Shown here in pieces: positions 53,611 to 62,566 of a DNA stretch of 64,000 bases. Within the stretch, counting starts at the first letter, position 1. Each line of letters starts with the position of its first letter. Position numbers and translations under genes: made by a program. A model generated the notes under the pieces. The model saw nothing but the letters and a program-made list of their open reading frames with translations, was not told where the DNA came from and did no database searches. Source of the DNA: Pseudosulfitobacter koreensis (GTDB taxonomy: Bacteria; Pseudomonadota; Alphaproteobacteria; Rhodobacterales; Rhodobacteraceae); the NCBI RefSeq assembly GCF_024733015.1, contig NZ_JANKJG010000003.1, positions 1 through 64,000 on the forward strand, in the 5' to 3' direction.

Positions 53611-55043
53611 TGTGTCAGCCTCAGTTGGTTGATGGTGCGTGCAATCGCTTTGAACGCTTCGGTGATCTCAACGCCTTCGACGCGGAAAAAGTGGCTGGGT
53701 GTCGAGGCGCATTTTCGCATCTCGCCTGCGCCGTGGTCGTCCACCTCGAAGCCGATGGCCCAGATCACGATGCCCTTGTCCTTGGCGGCGTCGCAGATGT
53801 TGTCCAGAAGCGTGTCGCCCTTGGTCGCGGTGTAGTAATCCGACGTGTAGTAGCGCCAGCGGTCATTTCTGTTTACGTAGTTGGACAGGTACCAATTGAA
53901 GTTGTATTTGCTCCAATGCTCATAATCGCCTTCTGAATCATAAGCCCAATCAGCGATGCGGTTCGACCGGTCATTCTTGCCGTCTGTCATCAGAATGATG
54001 GTCTTGAGCGTCTCGATGTCGTCATAGGCCACGGGGCGGCCGGCAAATTCGTTGTCGATCTTGTTCTTGCCGATCAACTTGGTAACGACAGGTCGGAATG
54101 ACGGGTCAAGCAAGGCAGTGGCCCACTTCATGCCCATAAAGATCGAGGTGCCCGCGCGCGGCTGAAACCGGCTGATCTGCTGTTTCAGCCTGTTCGCGTT
54201 CTGGCTGAGCGGCGCGATCGTTTCGTAGTCATCCTCGCTCGGGCAAACCGTATCCGAACGGTCATTGTTGCGCCCGTCATAGTTCCATTGAAAGTGCTGC
54301 ATCTGGTCATAGGTGCGCGAAAGATCGAAATTCGCATTGTCGAATTCGAAGTCCGGTATTTCGACGCAATAGGAAAAATCGTGGCGGTGATAGGTCTTGA
54401 TCTCTTTAAAAATATCTTCGCCGACGTTCACGTGCTCAGAATAGGGCACCAGCGACACCGACACGAGATCTTCGGTTTCGGGGCGGATGACAGTGTCGAC
54501 AAAGACCGCTGCCGCATCGCGCAGGTTCTGGATCTTGCCGTTGGAAACCATCGAGCCGGAGATATCCAGCACAAGTGAAATCTCGACGTTGGCGATGCGT
54601 TCGCTGGCCTGGCCGGCGGCGGGCACGTTCAACTCGTCAACACCCACCAGCCGCATGAAGCTGGTGGTGGACTTGGTCGACGCATTGGCCGTGACCGTGC
54701 GAAAGTTCAGCCCCTCGTCCACGGTGACGCTGTTGAGATAGCTGCCCATGCCCGACTTTTCGAAATAGTCGGTCACGACGTCCGCGGGTGTGCTTTTCTG
54801 GTCCAGATCGGCCGCTGCCAGAACCGCGCGGTCCAGCGTGTTCTGCAATCGCGTCCGCTCCATCTCGGCTTTCATCAGGTCTGCACCGATGCCGCCCACC
54901 AGCAGCATCATCAGCACCATGAAGCAGGTGAATACGGTCATGGTCCCGTCTTCGGCACGCGCAAATTCACGCAACCGTCTCGTTACACCGCAAGAATGGG
55001 TGCGGGCTGACTTGAATGTCGTGTCGCGTAGAATGCGTGTCAT
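53607..55043 (-). CDS. TadG-like protein with von Willebrand A domain
   Basis: A 478-residue protein. A TadE/TadG-type helix lies near the start (FTCFMVLMMLLVGGIGADLM). The vWA domain begins with the metal-site motif LVLDISGSM (Asp160, Ser162, Ser164) and later holds IILMTDGKND, the second part of the MIDAS. It is rich in Tyr, Asn and Asp, often a sign of a surface-exposed domain. It leads a three-gene minus-strand operon without tadABC in this window. The ATG at 55043 is chosen over one 16 codons upstream on family grounds. Confidence 0.8.
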   Translation of the reverse strand: MTRILRDTTFKSARTHSCGVTRRLREFARAEDGTMTVFTCFMVLMMLLVGGIGADLMKAEMERTRLQNTLDRAVLAAADLDQKSTPADVVTDYFEKSGMGSYLNSVTVDEGLNFRTVTANASTKSTTSFMRLVGVDELNVPAAGQASERIANVEISLVLDISGSMVSNGKIQNLRDAAAVFVDTVIRPETEDLVSVSLVPYSEHVNVGEDIFKEIKTYHRHDFSYCVEIPDFEFDNANFDLSRTYDQMQHFQWNYDGRNNDRSDTVCPSEDDYETIAPLSQNANRLKQQISRFQPRAGTSIFMGMKWATALLDPSFRPVVTKLIGKNKIDNEFAGRPVAYDDIETLKTIILMTDGKNDRSNRIADWAYDSEGDYEHWSKYNFNWYLSNYVNRNDRWRYYTSDYYTATKGDTLLDNICDAAKDKGIVIWAIGFEVDDHGAGEMRKCASTPSHFFRVEGVEITEAFKAIARTINQLRLTQ

Positions 55044-55371
55044 GATGGAGGTCCAATGTTGTTGTTTGCAAATGCGGCCAAATGAGGCCAATTCGCCGAA
55101 GCCTTGAATGCATGGAGATTATGGTGACATTCAGGCGAAAGGGGGTAATCACTGTGTTTTAAAGGTGTTTTTAAGTCAATTGTGGCGCTTTCGGGGTCTT
55201 GGGGCGGACAGTGATCTGGCGGCCTTGCAGATTGTTTCCGTCACTGCGCTTAGGCGCGATTCGGAATATTCCTCGAAAAATTCGCCCAAAAAATTAGCAA
55301 GTTGTAACCACTTCGTCATAGGCTGGCCTCAGTTGTCTCGAAGAATCCGAGTCGCGATCAGAGGAAGTATG
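55044..55371. other. Divergent promoter region between tadG and gdh
   Basis: A stretch of 328 bases, richer in A/T than its surroundings, between the divergent TadG-like and glutamate dehydrogenase genes. It contains a 10-bp palindrome GGAATATTCC (55263-55272) and a small hairpin GCGC-TTAG-GCGC just before it. Promoters for both genes must lie here; I could not assign convincing boxes. Confidence 0.5.
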
Positions 55372-56802
55372 ATGAGTAACGTGCAAGAGCCCAGTTTCCG
55401 CGATAGTGTGGACCTGATGTTCAATCGGGCAGTCGCGCTGATGGACCTCCCGCCGGGGCTTGAGGAAAAGATCCGGGTTTGCAACGCGACCTATACCGTG
55501 CGCTTTGGCGTGCGTCTGCGCGGCAAGATCCAGACATTCACCGGATATCGGTCGGTGCACTCCGAACATATGGAACCGGTCAAGGGCGGCATCCGCTATT
55601 CGATGGGCGTGAACCAGGACGAGGTCGAGGCGCTGGCCGCGCTGATGACCTACAAATGCGCGCTGGTCGAGGCGCCCTTCGGTGGCTCCAAGGGCGGCTT
55701 GCGGATTGATCCGCGTGAATACGAAGAACACGAGCTGGAACTGATCACCCGCCGCTTTGCCTATGAACTGGCCAAGCGTGACCTGATCCATCCCAGCCAG
55801 AACGTGCCCGCCCCCGACATGGGCACGGGCGAGCGTGAAATGGCGTGGATTGCCGACCAATACGCGCGGATGAACACCACCGACATCAACGCCAAGGCGT
55901 GCGTGACCGGCAAGCCGATCAACGCGGGCGGCATCCAGGGCCGGGTCGAGGCGACGGGACGCGGCGTGCAATACGCGCTGCAGGAGTTCTTTCGCCATCC
56001 GCAGGACGTGGCCAAGGCCAACCTGACCGGTTCGCTGGATGGCAAGCGTGTCATCGTTCAGGGGCTGGGCAACGTGGGCTATCATGCGGCCAAGTTCCTG
56101 TCCGAAGAAGACGGCGCACTGGTCACGGGCATCATCGAACGTGACGGGGCCCTGACCGACCCCAAGGGTATCGACGTCGAGGCGGTCTCGCATTGGATAC
56201 GCAACCATGGCGGCGTCAAGGGCTATGCCGACGCCACCTACGTCGAAGACGGCGCTTCGGTGCTTGAGGCCGAATGCGATATCCTGATCCCGGCAGCTCT
56301 TGAGGGCGTGATCAACCTTGGCAACGCCGACAGGGTCAAGGCACCGCTGATCATCGAGGCCGCGAACGGCCCCGTGACTGCCGGCGCCGACGAGATCCTG
56401 CGTGAAAAGGGCTGCGTGATCATCCCCGACATGTACGCCAACGCGGGCGGCGTGACCGTGTCCTATTTCGAATGGGTCAAGAACCTCAGCCATATCCGCT
56501 TCGGGCGCATGGGCCGTCGCCAGGAAGAGGCGCGGCACCTGTTGATCGTGGACGAGCTTGAGCGGCTCTCGAAGGACAAGGAACTGGGCTGGACCCTCTC
56601 GCCGGATTTCAAGACGAAATACCTGCGTGGCGCGGGCGAGCTGGAGCTGGTCCGCTCGGGGCTTGAGGACACGATGCGCACCGCCTATCAGGCGATGGCA
56701 GAGGTCTGGCGTTCGCGCGAAGACGTCAAGGATCTGCGCACCGCCGCCTATCTGGTGTCGATCGGACGCGTGGCCAGCAGCTACCGCGCCAAGGGCCTTT
56801 AA
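55372..56802 (+). CDS. gdhA: Glutamate dehydrogenase (Glu/Leu/Phe/Val family)
   Basis: A 476-residue enzyme that deaminates an amino acid, most likely L-glutamate, with NAD(P). Substrate-site PVKGGIRYSMGVNQDEVEAL and APFGGSKGGLRIDPREYEE include the catalytic lysines. PAPDMGTGEREMAWIADQYA and the nucleotide site VIVQGLGNVGYHAAKFL follow. The start at 55372 is preferred to the Met one codon earlier because GAGGAA (55361-55366) is 5 bases before it. Gdh followed by sarcosine oxidase suggests use of amino acids and methylated amines as carbon and nitrogen sources. Confidence 0.92.
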   Translation: MSNVQEPSFRDSVDLMFNRAVALMDLPPGLEEKIRVCNATYTVRFGVRLRGKIQTFTGYRSVHSEHMEPVKGGIRYSMGVNQDEVEALAALMTYKCALVEAPFGGSKGGLRIDPREYEEHELELITRRFAYELAKRDLIHPSQNVPAPDMGTGEREMAWIADQYARMNTTDINAKACVTGKPINAGGIQGRVEATGRGVQYALQEFFRHPQDVAKANLTGSLDGKRVIVQGLGNVGYHAAKFLSEEDGALVTGIIERDGALTDPKGIDVEAVSHWIRNHGGVKGYADATYVEDGASVLEAECDILIPAALEGVINLGNADRVKAPLIIEAANGPVTAGADEILREKGCVIIPDMYANAGGVTVSYFEWVKNLSHIRFGRMGRRQEEARHLLIVDELERLSKDKELGWTLSPDFKTKYLRGAGELELVRSGLEDTMRTAYQAMAEVWRSREDVKDLRTAAYLVSIGRVASSYRAKGL

Positions 56803-56966
56803 CCAAAAGCGGGTAGGGGGGAACCTCTGCCTGCGCCTTCGCTTAAATCTGTGTCGCTGGCCGACCTGCGTATGCCGGAAATTTCGCTGGATTTACTCTG
56901 ACCCATTGATAGTTCTCGCCCGATACGACAGCGTGCGCCGTGCATGCGTCGACTTAAGGATGGGTC

Positions 56967-58241
56967 ATGGGTTTTGATCGGCTGACAAAAGGGTTTTCCG
57001 GCCTGAGGGTTCTGAAAGAAGGCCTGACAGGCAACAAGGGCTGGACCCCGCATTGGCGCGACCCCGAACCCAAGCCCGAATATGACATCATCATCATCGG
57101 CGGCGGCGGTCACGGGCTGGCGACGGCGCATTATCTGGCCTCGCAGCACGGCATCACCAATGTCGCGGTGCTGGAAAAGGGATACCTCGGCGGCGGCAAC
57201 GTAGGCCGCAACACGACCATCGTGCGTGCCAACTACATGCTGCCGGGCAACTCGGAATTCTACAGCCACTCGCTGAAACTCTGGGAGGGGCTTGAGCAGG
57301 ACCTGAATTACAACGTGATGCATTCGCAGCGCGGCATCATCAACCTGTTCCACTCCGACGGCCAGCGCGATGCCTTTGCACGGCGCGGCAACCAGATGAT
57401 CGCGCAAGGCGACGACGCGATCCTGCTGGACCGCGAAGGCGTGCAGCGCGAATTGCCTTACCTCGACTTCGACCAGACCCGGTTTCCGATTTACGGCGGG
57501 CTCTACCACAAACGCGGCGGCACGGCACGGCACGATGCGGTCGCCTGGGGCTTTGCGCGCGGGGCCGACAGCCGGGGCGTGGACCTGATCCAGCAATGCG
57601 AAGTCACCGGCATCGACATCGAAAACGGCGCGGTGCGCGGGGTGCAGACCACGCGCGGACCGATCCGTGCGAAAAAGATCGGCATGGTCGCCGCAGGCCG
57701 GTCCAGTCAGGTGGCGGCGATGGCCGGAATGCGCCTGCCCATAGAAAGCCACATCCTTCAGGCCTTTGTGACCGAAGGGCTGAAGCCCTGCATCGATCAC
57801 GTGATCACCTACGGCATGGGCCATTTCTACATCAGCCAGTCGGACAAGGGCGGACTGGTGTTTGGCGGCGATCTGGACATGTATTCCAGCTATGCCAGCC
57901 GGGGCAATCTGCCCACCGCCGAACACGTGGTCGAGGCGGCGATGACACTGATGCCGGTGATCGGCAAGGCGCGGATGCTACGCAGCTGGGGCGGGATCAT
58001 GGACATGACGCCCGACGGCTCTCCGGTGATCGACCGCACCCATATCGACGGGCTCTATGTGAACTGCGGCTGGTGCTACGGCGGTTTCAAGGCAACGCCA
58101 GCCTCGGGACACACGTTCGCGCATCTGCTGGCGACCGACACGCCGCACCCCGTGGCCAAGGCGCTGCGGCTGGACCGGTTCCGAACCGGGCGGGGCATCC
58201 TGGATGAAGAGGCCTCAGGGTCTCAGCACAACCTGCACTGA
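56967..58241 (+). CDS. soxB: Sarcosine oxidase beta subunit
   Basis: A 424-residue flavoprotein that oxidises sarcosine to glycine and a C1 unit. The FAD motif IIIIGGGGHGLATAHYLASQ (41-60) is followed by NVGRNTTIVRANYM. GGTARHD, with His189, corresponds by position to the FMN-attachment His of the heterotetrameric enzyme (inference). The C-terminal FKATPASGHTFAHLLA segment binds the flavin. First of the soxBDAG genes. Confidence 0.93.
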   Translation: MGFDRLTKGFSGLRVLKEGLTGNKGWTPHWRDPEPKPEYDIIIIGGGGHGLATAHYLASQHGITNVAVLEKGYLGGGNVGRNTTIVRANYMLPGNSEFYSHSLKLWEGLEQDLNYNVMHSQRGIINLFHSDGQRDAFARRGNQMIAQGDDAILLDREGVQRELPYLDFDQTRFPIYGGLYHKRGGTARHDAVAWGFARGADSRGVDLIQQCEVTGIDIENGAVRGVQTTRGPIRAKKIGMVAAGRSSQVAAMAGMRLPIESHILQAFVTEGLKPCIDHVITYGMGHFYISQSDKGGLVFGGDLDMYSSYASRGNLPTAEHVVEAAMTLMPVIGKARMLRSWGGIMDMTPDGSPVIDRTHIDGLYVNCGWCYGGFKATPASGHTFAHLLATDTPHPVAKALRLDRFRTGRGILDEEASGSQHNLH

Positions 58242-58326
58242 CGGTGGGACCATCCGATGCAAGCCTTCACCAGCGATATGATTGATTTACAAAAGCTGCG
58301 CAACGCGCGCACCAAGGGGAACTGAC

Positions 58327-58590
58327 ATGCGCCTGCCTTGTCCAATCTGCGGAGACCGGGACCGCCGCGAATTCTACTATCAGGGTTCAGCGGTGGCGCT
58401 GAGCCGCCCCGCGCCCGACGCAGATGCGGCCGTGTGGGAGAATTACGTTCACCTGCGCGAGAACCAGCCCGGCGATCTGGACGAATTGTGGAGCCACGAC
58501 GCAGGCTGCGGCGCATGGCTGGTGGTCACGCGCAACACCGTGACCCACGCGATTTCAGGCGCCAAACTCGCGTCGGAGGCGGCACGATGA
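58327..58590 (+). CDS. soxD: Sarcosine oxidase delta subunit
   Basis: An 87-residue small subunit with a zinc site: Cys in RLPCPICGDRDRREF and a His-Cys pair in WSHDAGCGAW. It sits between soxB and soxA, overlapping soxA by 4 bases. The ATG at 58327 gives the family start MRLPCPICG. Confidence 0.93.
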   Translation: MRLPCPICGDRDRREFYYQGSAVALSRPAPDADAAVWENYVHLRENQPGDLDELWSHDAGCGAWLVVTRNTVTHAISGAKLASEAAR

Positions 58591-61520
58591 GGATCGCAGG
58601 CAAGGGCCGCATCGACCGCAGCGCGCCGGTCAGTTTCCGTTTTGACGGCATGCAATACAAGGGCTTCGCAGGCGATACCGTCGCCTCGGCGCTTCTGGCA
58701 AGCGGCGTGCGGCTGATGGGCCGCTCGTTCAAATACCACCGCCCGCGCGGCGTGCTGACCGCAGGCAGTGAAGAGCCCAACGCGCTGATGACCATAGGCG
58801 TCGGGGCCGCGCGCGAACCCAACGTGCGCGCAACGGTTCAGGAGATCTACGAAGGGCTCGAGGCACGCGCGCAGAACGCCTTCCCCTCGCTCGACTTCGA
58901 TTTGCTGGCAATCAACGATCTGGCGTCGCCCTTCCTGTCGGCGGGGTTCTACTACAAGACGTTCATGTGGCCCCGTGCCTTCTGGGAAAGGCTCTACGAG
59001 CCCGCGATCCGCCGTGCCGCCGGTCTGGGAGCACTCAGCGGCGAAGCGGATCAGGACCGTTATGAAAAGGCCTTTGCCTTTTGCGATCTGCTGGTCATCG
59101 GTGCGGGCCCTGCGGGGCTTATGGCGGCACTGGTCGCCGCGCGCTCCGGGGCGGATGTGATCCTGGCTGACGAAGATGCACAGATGGGCGGGCGCCTGCT
59201 GTCCGACACCGAGACGGTCGATGGACAGGACGGTGCCGACTGGGCGGCCTCGGTTCTGGAGGAACTCAAGGGCATGGAAAACGTGCGCCTGATGAGCCGC
59301 ACCACGGTCACCGGCGTCTACGATCAGGGCACCTTCGGCGCGCTTGAACGCGTCTCGCACCACATCGCGCGCCCCGATGGGCGGCTCCCGCGCGAGACGT
59401 TCTGGCGGATCGTGGCAAAGCGCAGCATCCTGGCCGCAGGCGCGCTGGAACGGCCGGTTGCATTCCAGAACAACGACCGCCCCGGCATCATGACGGCGGG
59501 CGCGGTGCGCAGCTATCTCAACCGCTGGGGGGTTGCACCGGGCAAATCTGTCACCCTCTTTGCGAACAACGACGATGCGCACCGCACTGCGCTGGACCTG
59601 ATCGCCGCGGGCGTCCACGTGACGGCGGTCCTCGATAGCCGCACCGACGCGCAGGCGCAGGGCGACTACCGTCTGATCCGGGGCGCACAGGTCTGCAACA
59701 GCACGGGCCGCAAGGGGCTGGACGCAATCACCTACCGCACCACCTCGGGCGAGGATAAGCTGTCGACCGACTGTCTGGCCATGTCTGGCGGCTGGAACCC
59801 GACCGTGCACCTGACCTGCCACATGAACGGTCGTCCCGAGTGGGACGAGAGCATCGCAAGCTTCGTGCCTAGGCAAGACGCCATCCCAGACATGACTGTC
59901 GCAGGCGCTGCATCGGGCCGGTTCACCCTGCATGGCTGCCTGACATCGGGTGCCGATGCGGCGCGCGCAGCCTTGTCCGCGCTGGGCATGACCGTCGCGG
60001 ATATCGCCGTGCCCCAGGCCGACGATACGCCCTATGCCATCACGCCGCTTTGGGCGGTCGCGGGCAAGGGCCGCGCCTGGCTCGACTTCCAGAACGACGT
60101 GACGGTCAAGGACGTGAAGCAGGCCGCGACCGAAAACTTCCGCTCGGTCGAGCATATGAAGCGTTACACGACCCAAGGGATGGCGACCGATCAGGGCAAG
60201 AACTCGAACGTCGCCGCATTGGCTGTGCTGGCCGACGCGACAGGCCGGGGCATCCCCGAAACCGGCACGACCACGTTCCGCCCGCCCTATACGCCGGTGA
60301 CGCTGGCCGCCTTGGGTGCAGGGTCGCGCGGCAAGGGCTTCGCCCCCGAACGCCACACCACCTCGCACGCGGCCAGTGTCGCCATGGGCGCCCCGATGAT
60401 CGAAGCGGGGCTGTGGTATCGGCCCAGCTATTTCCCCCGCAAGGGCGAAACCAACTGGCGGCAATCCTGCGACCGCGAAGTCGGCCACGTGCGCAATGCG
60501 GTGGGCGTCTGCGATGTGTCGACGCTGGGCAAGATCGACATCCAGGGTGCAGACGCGGCCAAGCTGCTGGACTTCGCCTATACCAACATGTTCTCGACGC
60601 TCAAGGTAGGGCGCGTGCGCTATGGCCTGATGCTGCGCGAAGACGGCCACGTCATGGACGACGGCACCACCGCACGGCTGGGCGAGACGCATTTCGTGAT
60701 GACCACGACCACCGCGGCCGCAGGGCAGGTGATGCGCCATCTGGAGTTTCTGACCCAGGCGCACCACCCTGAATGGGACGTGCGCATCATGTCCGTCACC
60801 GAACAATGGGCGCAATTCGCCATTGCCGGGCCGAAATCGCGCGATCTGGTCAACGGGTTGGTCGAAACCCCGATCGACAACGACACTTGGCCCTTCATGG
60901 CCTGCGGTCCGGTGCGCGTGGCGGGGATCGACGCGCGGCTGTTTCGCATCTCGTTCTCGGGCGAACATGCCTACGAGCTTGCGGTGCCTGCACGCTACGG
61001 CGATGCGCTATTCCGCGTGCTGGTCAAACGCGCCGAGGCGCTGGAGGGCGGTGCCTACGGGATGGAGGCGCTGAACGTGCTGCGCATCGAAAAGGGACAC
61101 ATCACCCATTCGGAAATCCACGGTCGCACCACCGCCTTCGACGTCGGCATGGACCGGATGATTTCCGCCAAGAAGGATTGCATCGGCAAGACGATGGCCG
61201 CACGCGAGGGGCTGGTCGACGACGACCGCGCCCAACTCGTCGGCCTCAAACCGGTCGGTGCGATCAAGAAGCTGACCGCCGGCGCGCATCTCTATGCCGA
61301 CGCCAGCGAAGCGGTGCCTGCCAACGATCAGGGCTATGTAACTTCCGTGGCATTTTCGCCCGCCTTTGGCCATTACATCGGCCTTGGCTTTGTGCGCGGC
61401 GGAGCCGAACGCCATGGCGACCGCCTGCGCTTCGTCGATGCCCTGCGCGGGATCGACACCGTGGTCGAGGTGTGCTCCCCCGTTTTCCTTGACCCCGAAG
61501 GAGGCCGCGCCCGCGGTTGA
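58587..61520 (+). CDS. soxA: Sarcosine oxidase alpha subunit
   Basis: A 977-residue subunit. The N-terminal part (FRFDGMQYKGFAGDTVASAL, RSFKYHRPRGVLTAG) is followed by an NAD-binding domain (LLVIGAGPAGLMAALVAARS). The C-terminal third is GcvT-like (KDCIGKTMAAREGLVDDDRA) and binds tetrahydrofolate, so the C1 unit can be transferred directly. Length fits the heterotetrameric class. Confidence 0.94.
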   Translation: MRIAGKGRIDRSAPVSFRFDGMQYKGFAGDTVASALLASGVRLMGRSFKYHRPRGVLTAGSEEPNALMTIGVGAAREPNVRATVQEIYEGLEARAQNAFPSLDFDLLAINDLASPFLSAGFYYKTFMWPRAFWERLYEPAIRRAAGLGALSGEADQDRYEKAFAFCDLLVIGAGPAGLMAALVAARSGADVILADEDAQMGGRLLSDTETVDGQDGADWAASVLEELKGMENVRLMSRTTVTGVYDQGTFGALERVSHHIARPDGRLPRETFWRIVAKRSILAAGALERPVAFQNNDRPGIMTAGAVRSYLNRWGVAPGKSVTLFANNDDAHRTALDLIAAGVHVTAVLDSRTDAQAQGDYRLIRGAQVCNSTGRKGLDAITYRTTSGEDKLSTDCLAMSGGWNPTVHLTCHMNGRPEWDESIASFVPRQDAIPDMTVAGAASGRFTLHGCLTSGADAARAALSALGMTVADIAVPQADDTPYAITPLWAVAGKGRAWLDFQNDVTVKDVKQAATENFRSVEHMKRYTTQGMATDQGKNSNVAALAVLADATGRGIPETGTTTFRPPYTPVTLAALGAGSRGKGFAPERHTTSHAASVAMGAPMIEAGLWYRPSYFPRKGETNWRQSCDREVGHVRNAVGVCDVSTLGKIDIQGADAAKLLDFAYTNMFSTLKVGRVRYGLMLREDGHVMDDGTTARLGETHFVMTTTTAAAGQVMRHLEFLTQAHHPEWDVRIMSVTEQWAQFAIAGPKSRDLVNGLVETPIDNDTWPFMACGPVRVAGIDARLFRISFSGEHAYELAVPARYGDALFRVLVKRAEALEGGAYGMEALNVLRIEKGHITHSEIHGRTTAFDVGMDRMISAKKDCIGKTMAAREGLVDDDRAQLVGLKPVGAIKKLTAGAHLYADASEAVPANDQGYVTSVAFSPAFGHYIGLGFVRGGAERHGDRLRFVDALRGIDTVVEVCSPVFLDPEGGRARG

Positions 61521-61524
61521 TGAT

Positions 61525-62073
61525 ATGGCTGACGCACTGACCCTGACTGCCACCACGCCCTGCTATGGGCTGTTGCCCAAGTCCATCGGCACCTGTGATC
61601 TGATCGAGACCAATCTGGGCAGACTGACTTCGATTGCACCCTACAAGCAGTCGGCGCTCTCCGAAGCGCTGAAAGACGCACACCGACTGGCGTTCCCCGC
61701 ACCAAATCGTATGACCGGCAATGATGGCGCGCGCGCAATCTGGTTTGGTCGCGACATGGCGCTGTTGGTCGGCCCGACCCCCGACGCGGCATTGGCCGAG
61801 CACGCAGCATTGACCGACCAGACCGACGCCTGGGCTTGCGTGACCCTCTCGGGCGAGGATGCCGCCGCGGTGCTGGCCAGGCTGGTTCCCGTCGATCTGT
61901 CGGCGGCCAAATTCAAACGCGGCCATACCGCGCGCACGCAACTGGGTCACCTGAATGCGTCGATCACCCGCACCGAAGCCGACAGCTACCTTATCCTCGT
62001 CTTCCGCAGTATGGCGACCACACTGGTTCACGATCTTGTCACGGCGATGGAAAGCCTGGCCGCACGGCGCTAA
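61525..62073 (+). CDS. soxG: Sarcosine oxidase gamma subunit
   Basis: A 182-residue subunit with MADALTLTATTPCYGLLPKS at the start and KRGHTARTQLGHLNASITRT near the end, where it contacts the alpha subunit. The only in-frame start after the soxA stop is 61525; the nearest GGAGG is about 20 bases upstream, so initiation may depend on coupling to soxA. Confidence 0.88.
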   Translation: MADALTLTATTPCYGLLPKSIGTCDLIETNLGRLTSIAPYKQSALSEALKDAHRLAFPAPNRMTGNDGARAIWFGRDMALLVGPTPDAALAEHAALTDQTDAWACVTLSGEDAAAVLARLVPVDLSAAKFKRGHTARTQLGHLNASITRTEADSYLILVFRSMATTLVHDLVTAMESLAARR

Positions 62074-62115
62074 GCTGACCCAAAGTCATAACACACGTCC
62101 TAAATGAGGCCCGCA

Positions 62116-62430
62116 ATGACCCGTATGTTAAAAATTGCCGCAGCGACGCTCACCGCTGCCGCCATGTCGACCACCGCCTTCGCCGCCGACACCAAGGAAC
62201 AAAGTTGCGCGCATCAGGCCGCCATCGTCTCTGCCGTGCAAGACGCGCGTCTGGACGGGGTCCGGGAACAGGCCGTTCCCGCCGCCATCCTCGAGGCCGA
62301 ACACAGCTGGCCAGACGCCTATGATGCCGCAATCCCGATCATCGCGCCTTGGGTTTACCAACAAGAGCGCCGCGACCTTCGAACCAAGGATTTCGCAGGC
62401 GCATGGTCGGAACTTTGCCTGCAACAGTAA
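62116..62430 (+). CDS. Small secreted protein of unknown function
   Basis: A 104-residue protein with a signal peptide (KIAAATLTAAAMSTTAFA, cleavage before ADT). The mature part has two cysteines (in EQSCAHQA and in SELCLQQ at the very end), likely a disulfide linking the two ends of a helical domain. GAGG (62107-62110) stands before the ATG. No family recognised. Confidence 0.65.
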   Translation: MTRMLKIAAATLTAAAMSTTAFAADTKEQSCAHQAAIVSAVQDARLDGVREQAVPAAILEAEHSWPDAYDAAIPIIAPWVYQQERRDLRTKDFAGAWSELCLQQ

Positions 62431-62439
62431 GCGCGCCCG

Positions 62440-62474
62440 CTTTCTTTTGGCCTCAAAATATCCCCGCCGGAGGC
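62440..62474. repeat. Rhodobacteraceae-type intergenic repeat
   Basis: On the minus strand this reads GCCTCCGGCGGGGATATTTT followed by GAGGCCAAAAGAAAG. I remember very similar strings, often right after stop codons, throughout Rhodobacteraceae genomes. It begins 10 bases after the stop of the small secreted gene. Function is not known. I saw no second good copy in this window. Confidence 0.5.
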
Positions 62475-62555
62475 TCCCGCAGTCACCGTCGGGTGCGACA
62501 TCGGGAATTAACCTGCGCGCGCACCGCATCTGGACTCTGACGCTCCGCGATACGA

Positions 62556-62561
62556 TATAAT
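62556..62561 (+). promoter_or_regulatory. Perfect -10 box directly before dnaG
   Basis: TATAAT at 62556-62561, five bases before the dnaG ATG. Transcription from it would start at or next to the ATG. A -35-like TGGACT (62531-62536) is 19 bases upstream, a long spacer. Confidence 0.4.
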
Positions 62562-62566
62562 AGGGC

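Noticed and set aside
58449..60968. 839-codon open frame antisense to soxA
   Set aside because: soxA is unmistakable on the plus strand; the antisense frame results from codon bias.
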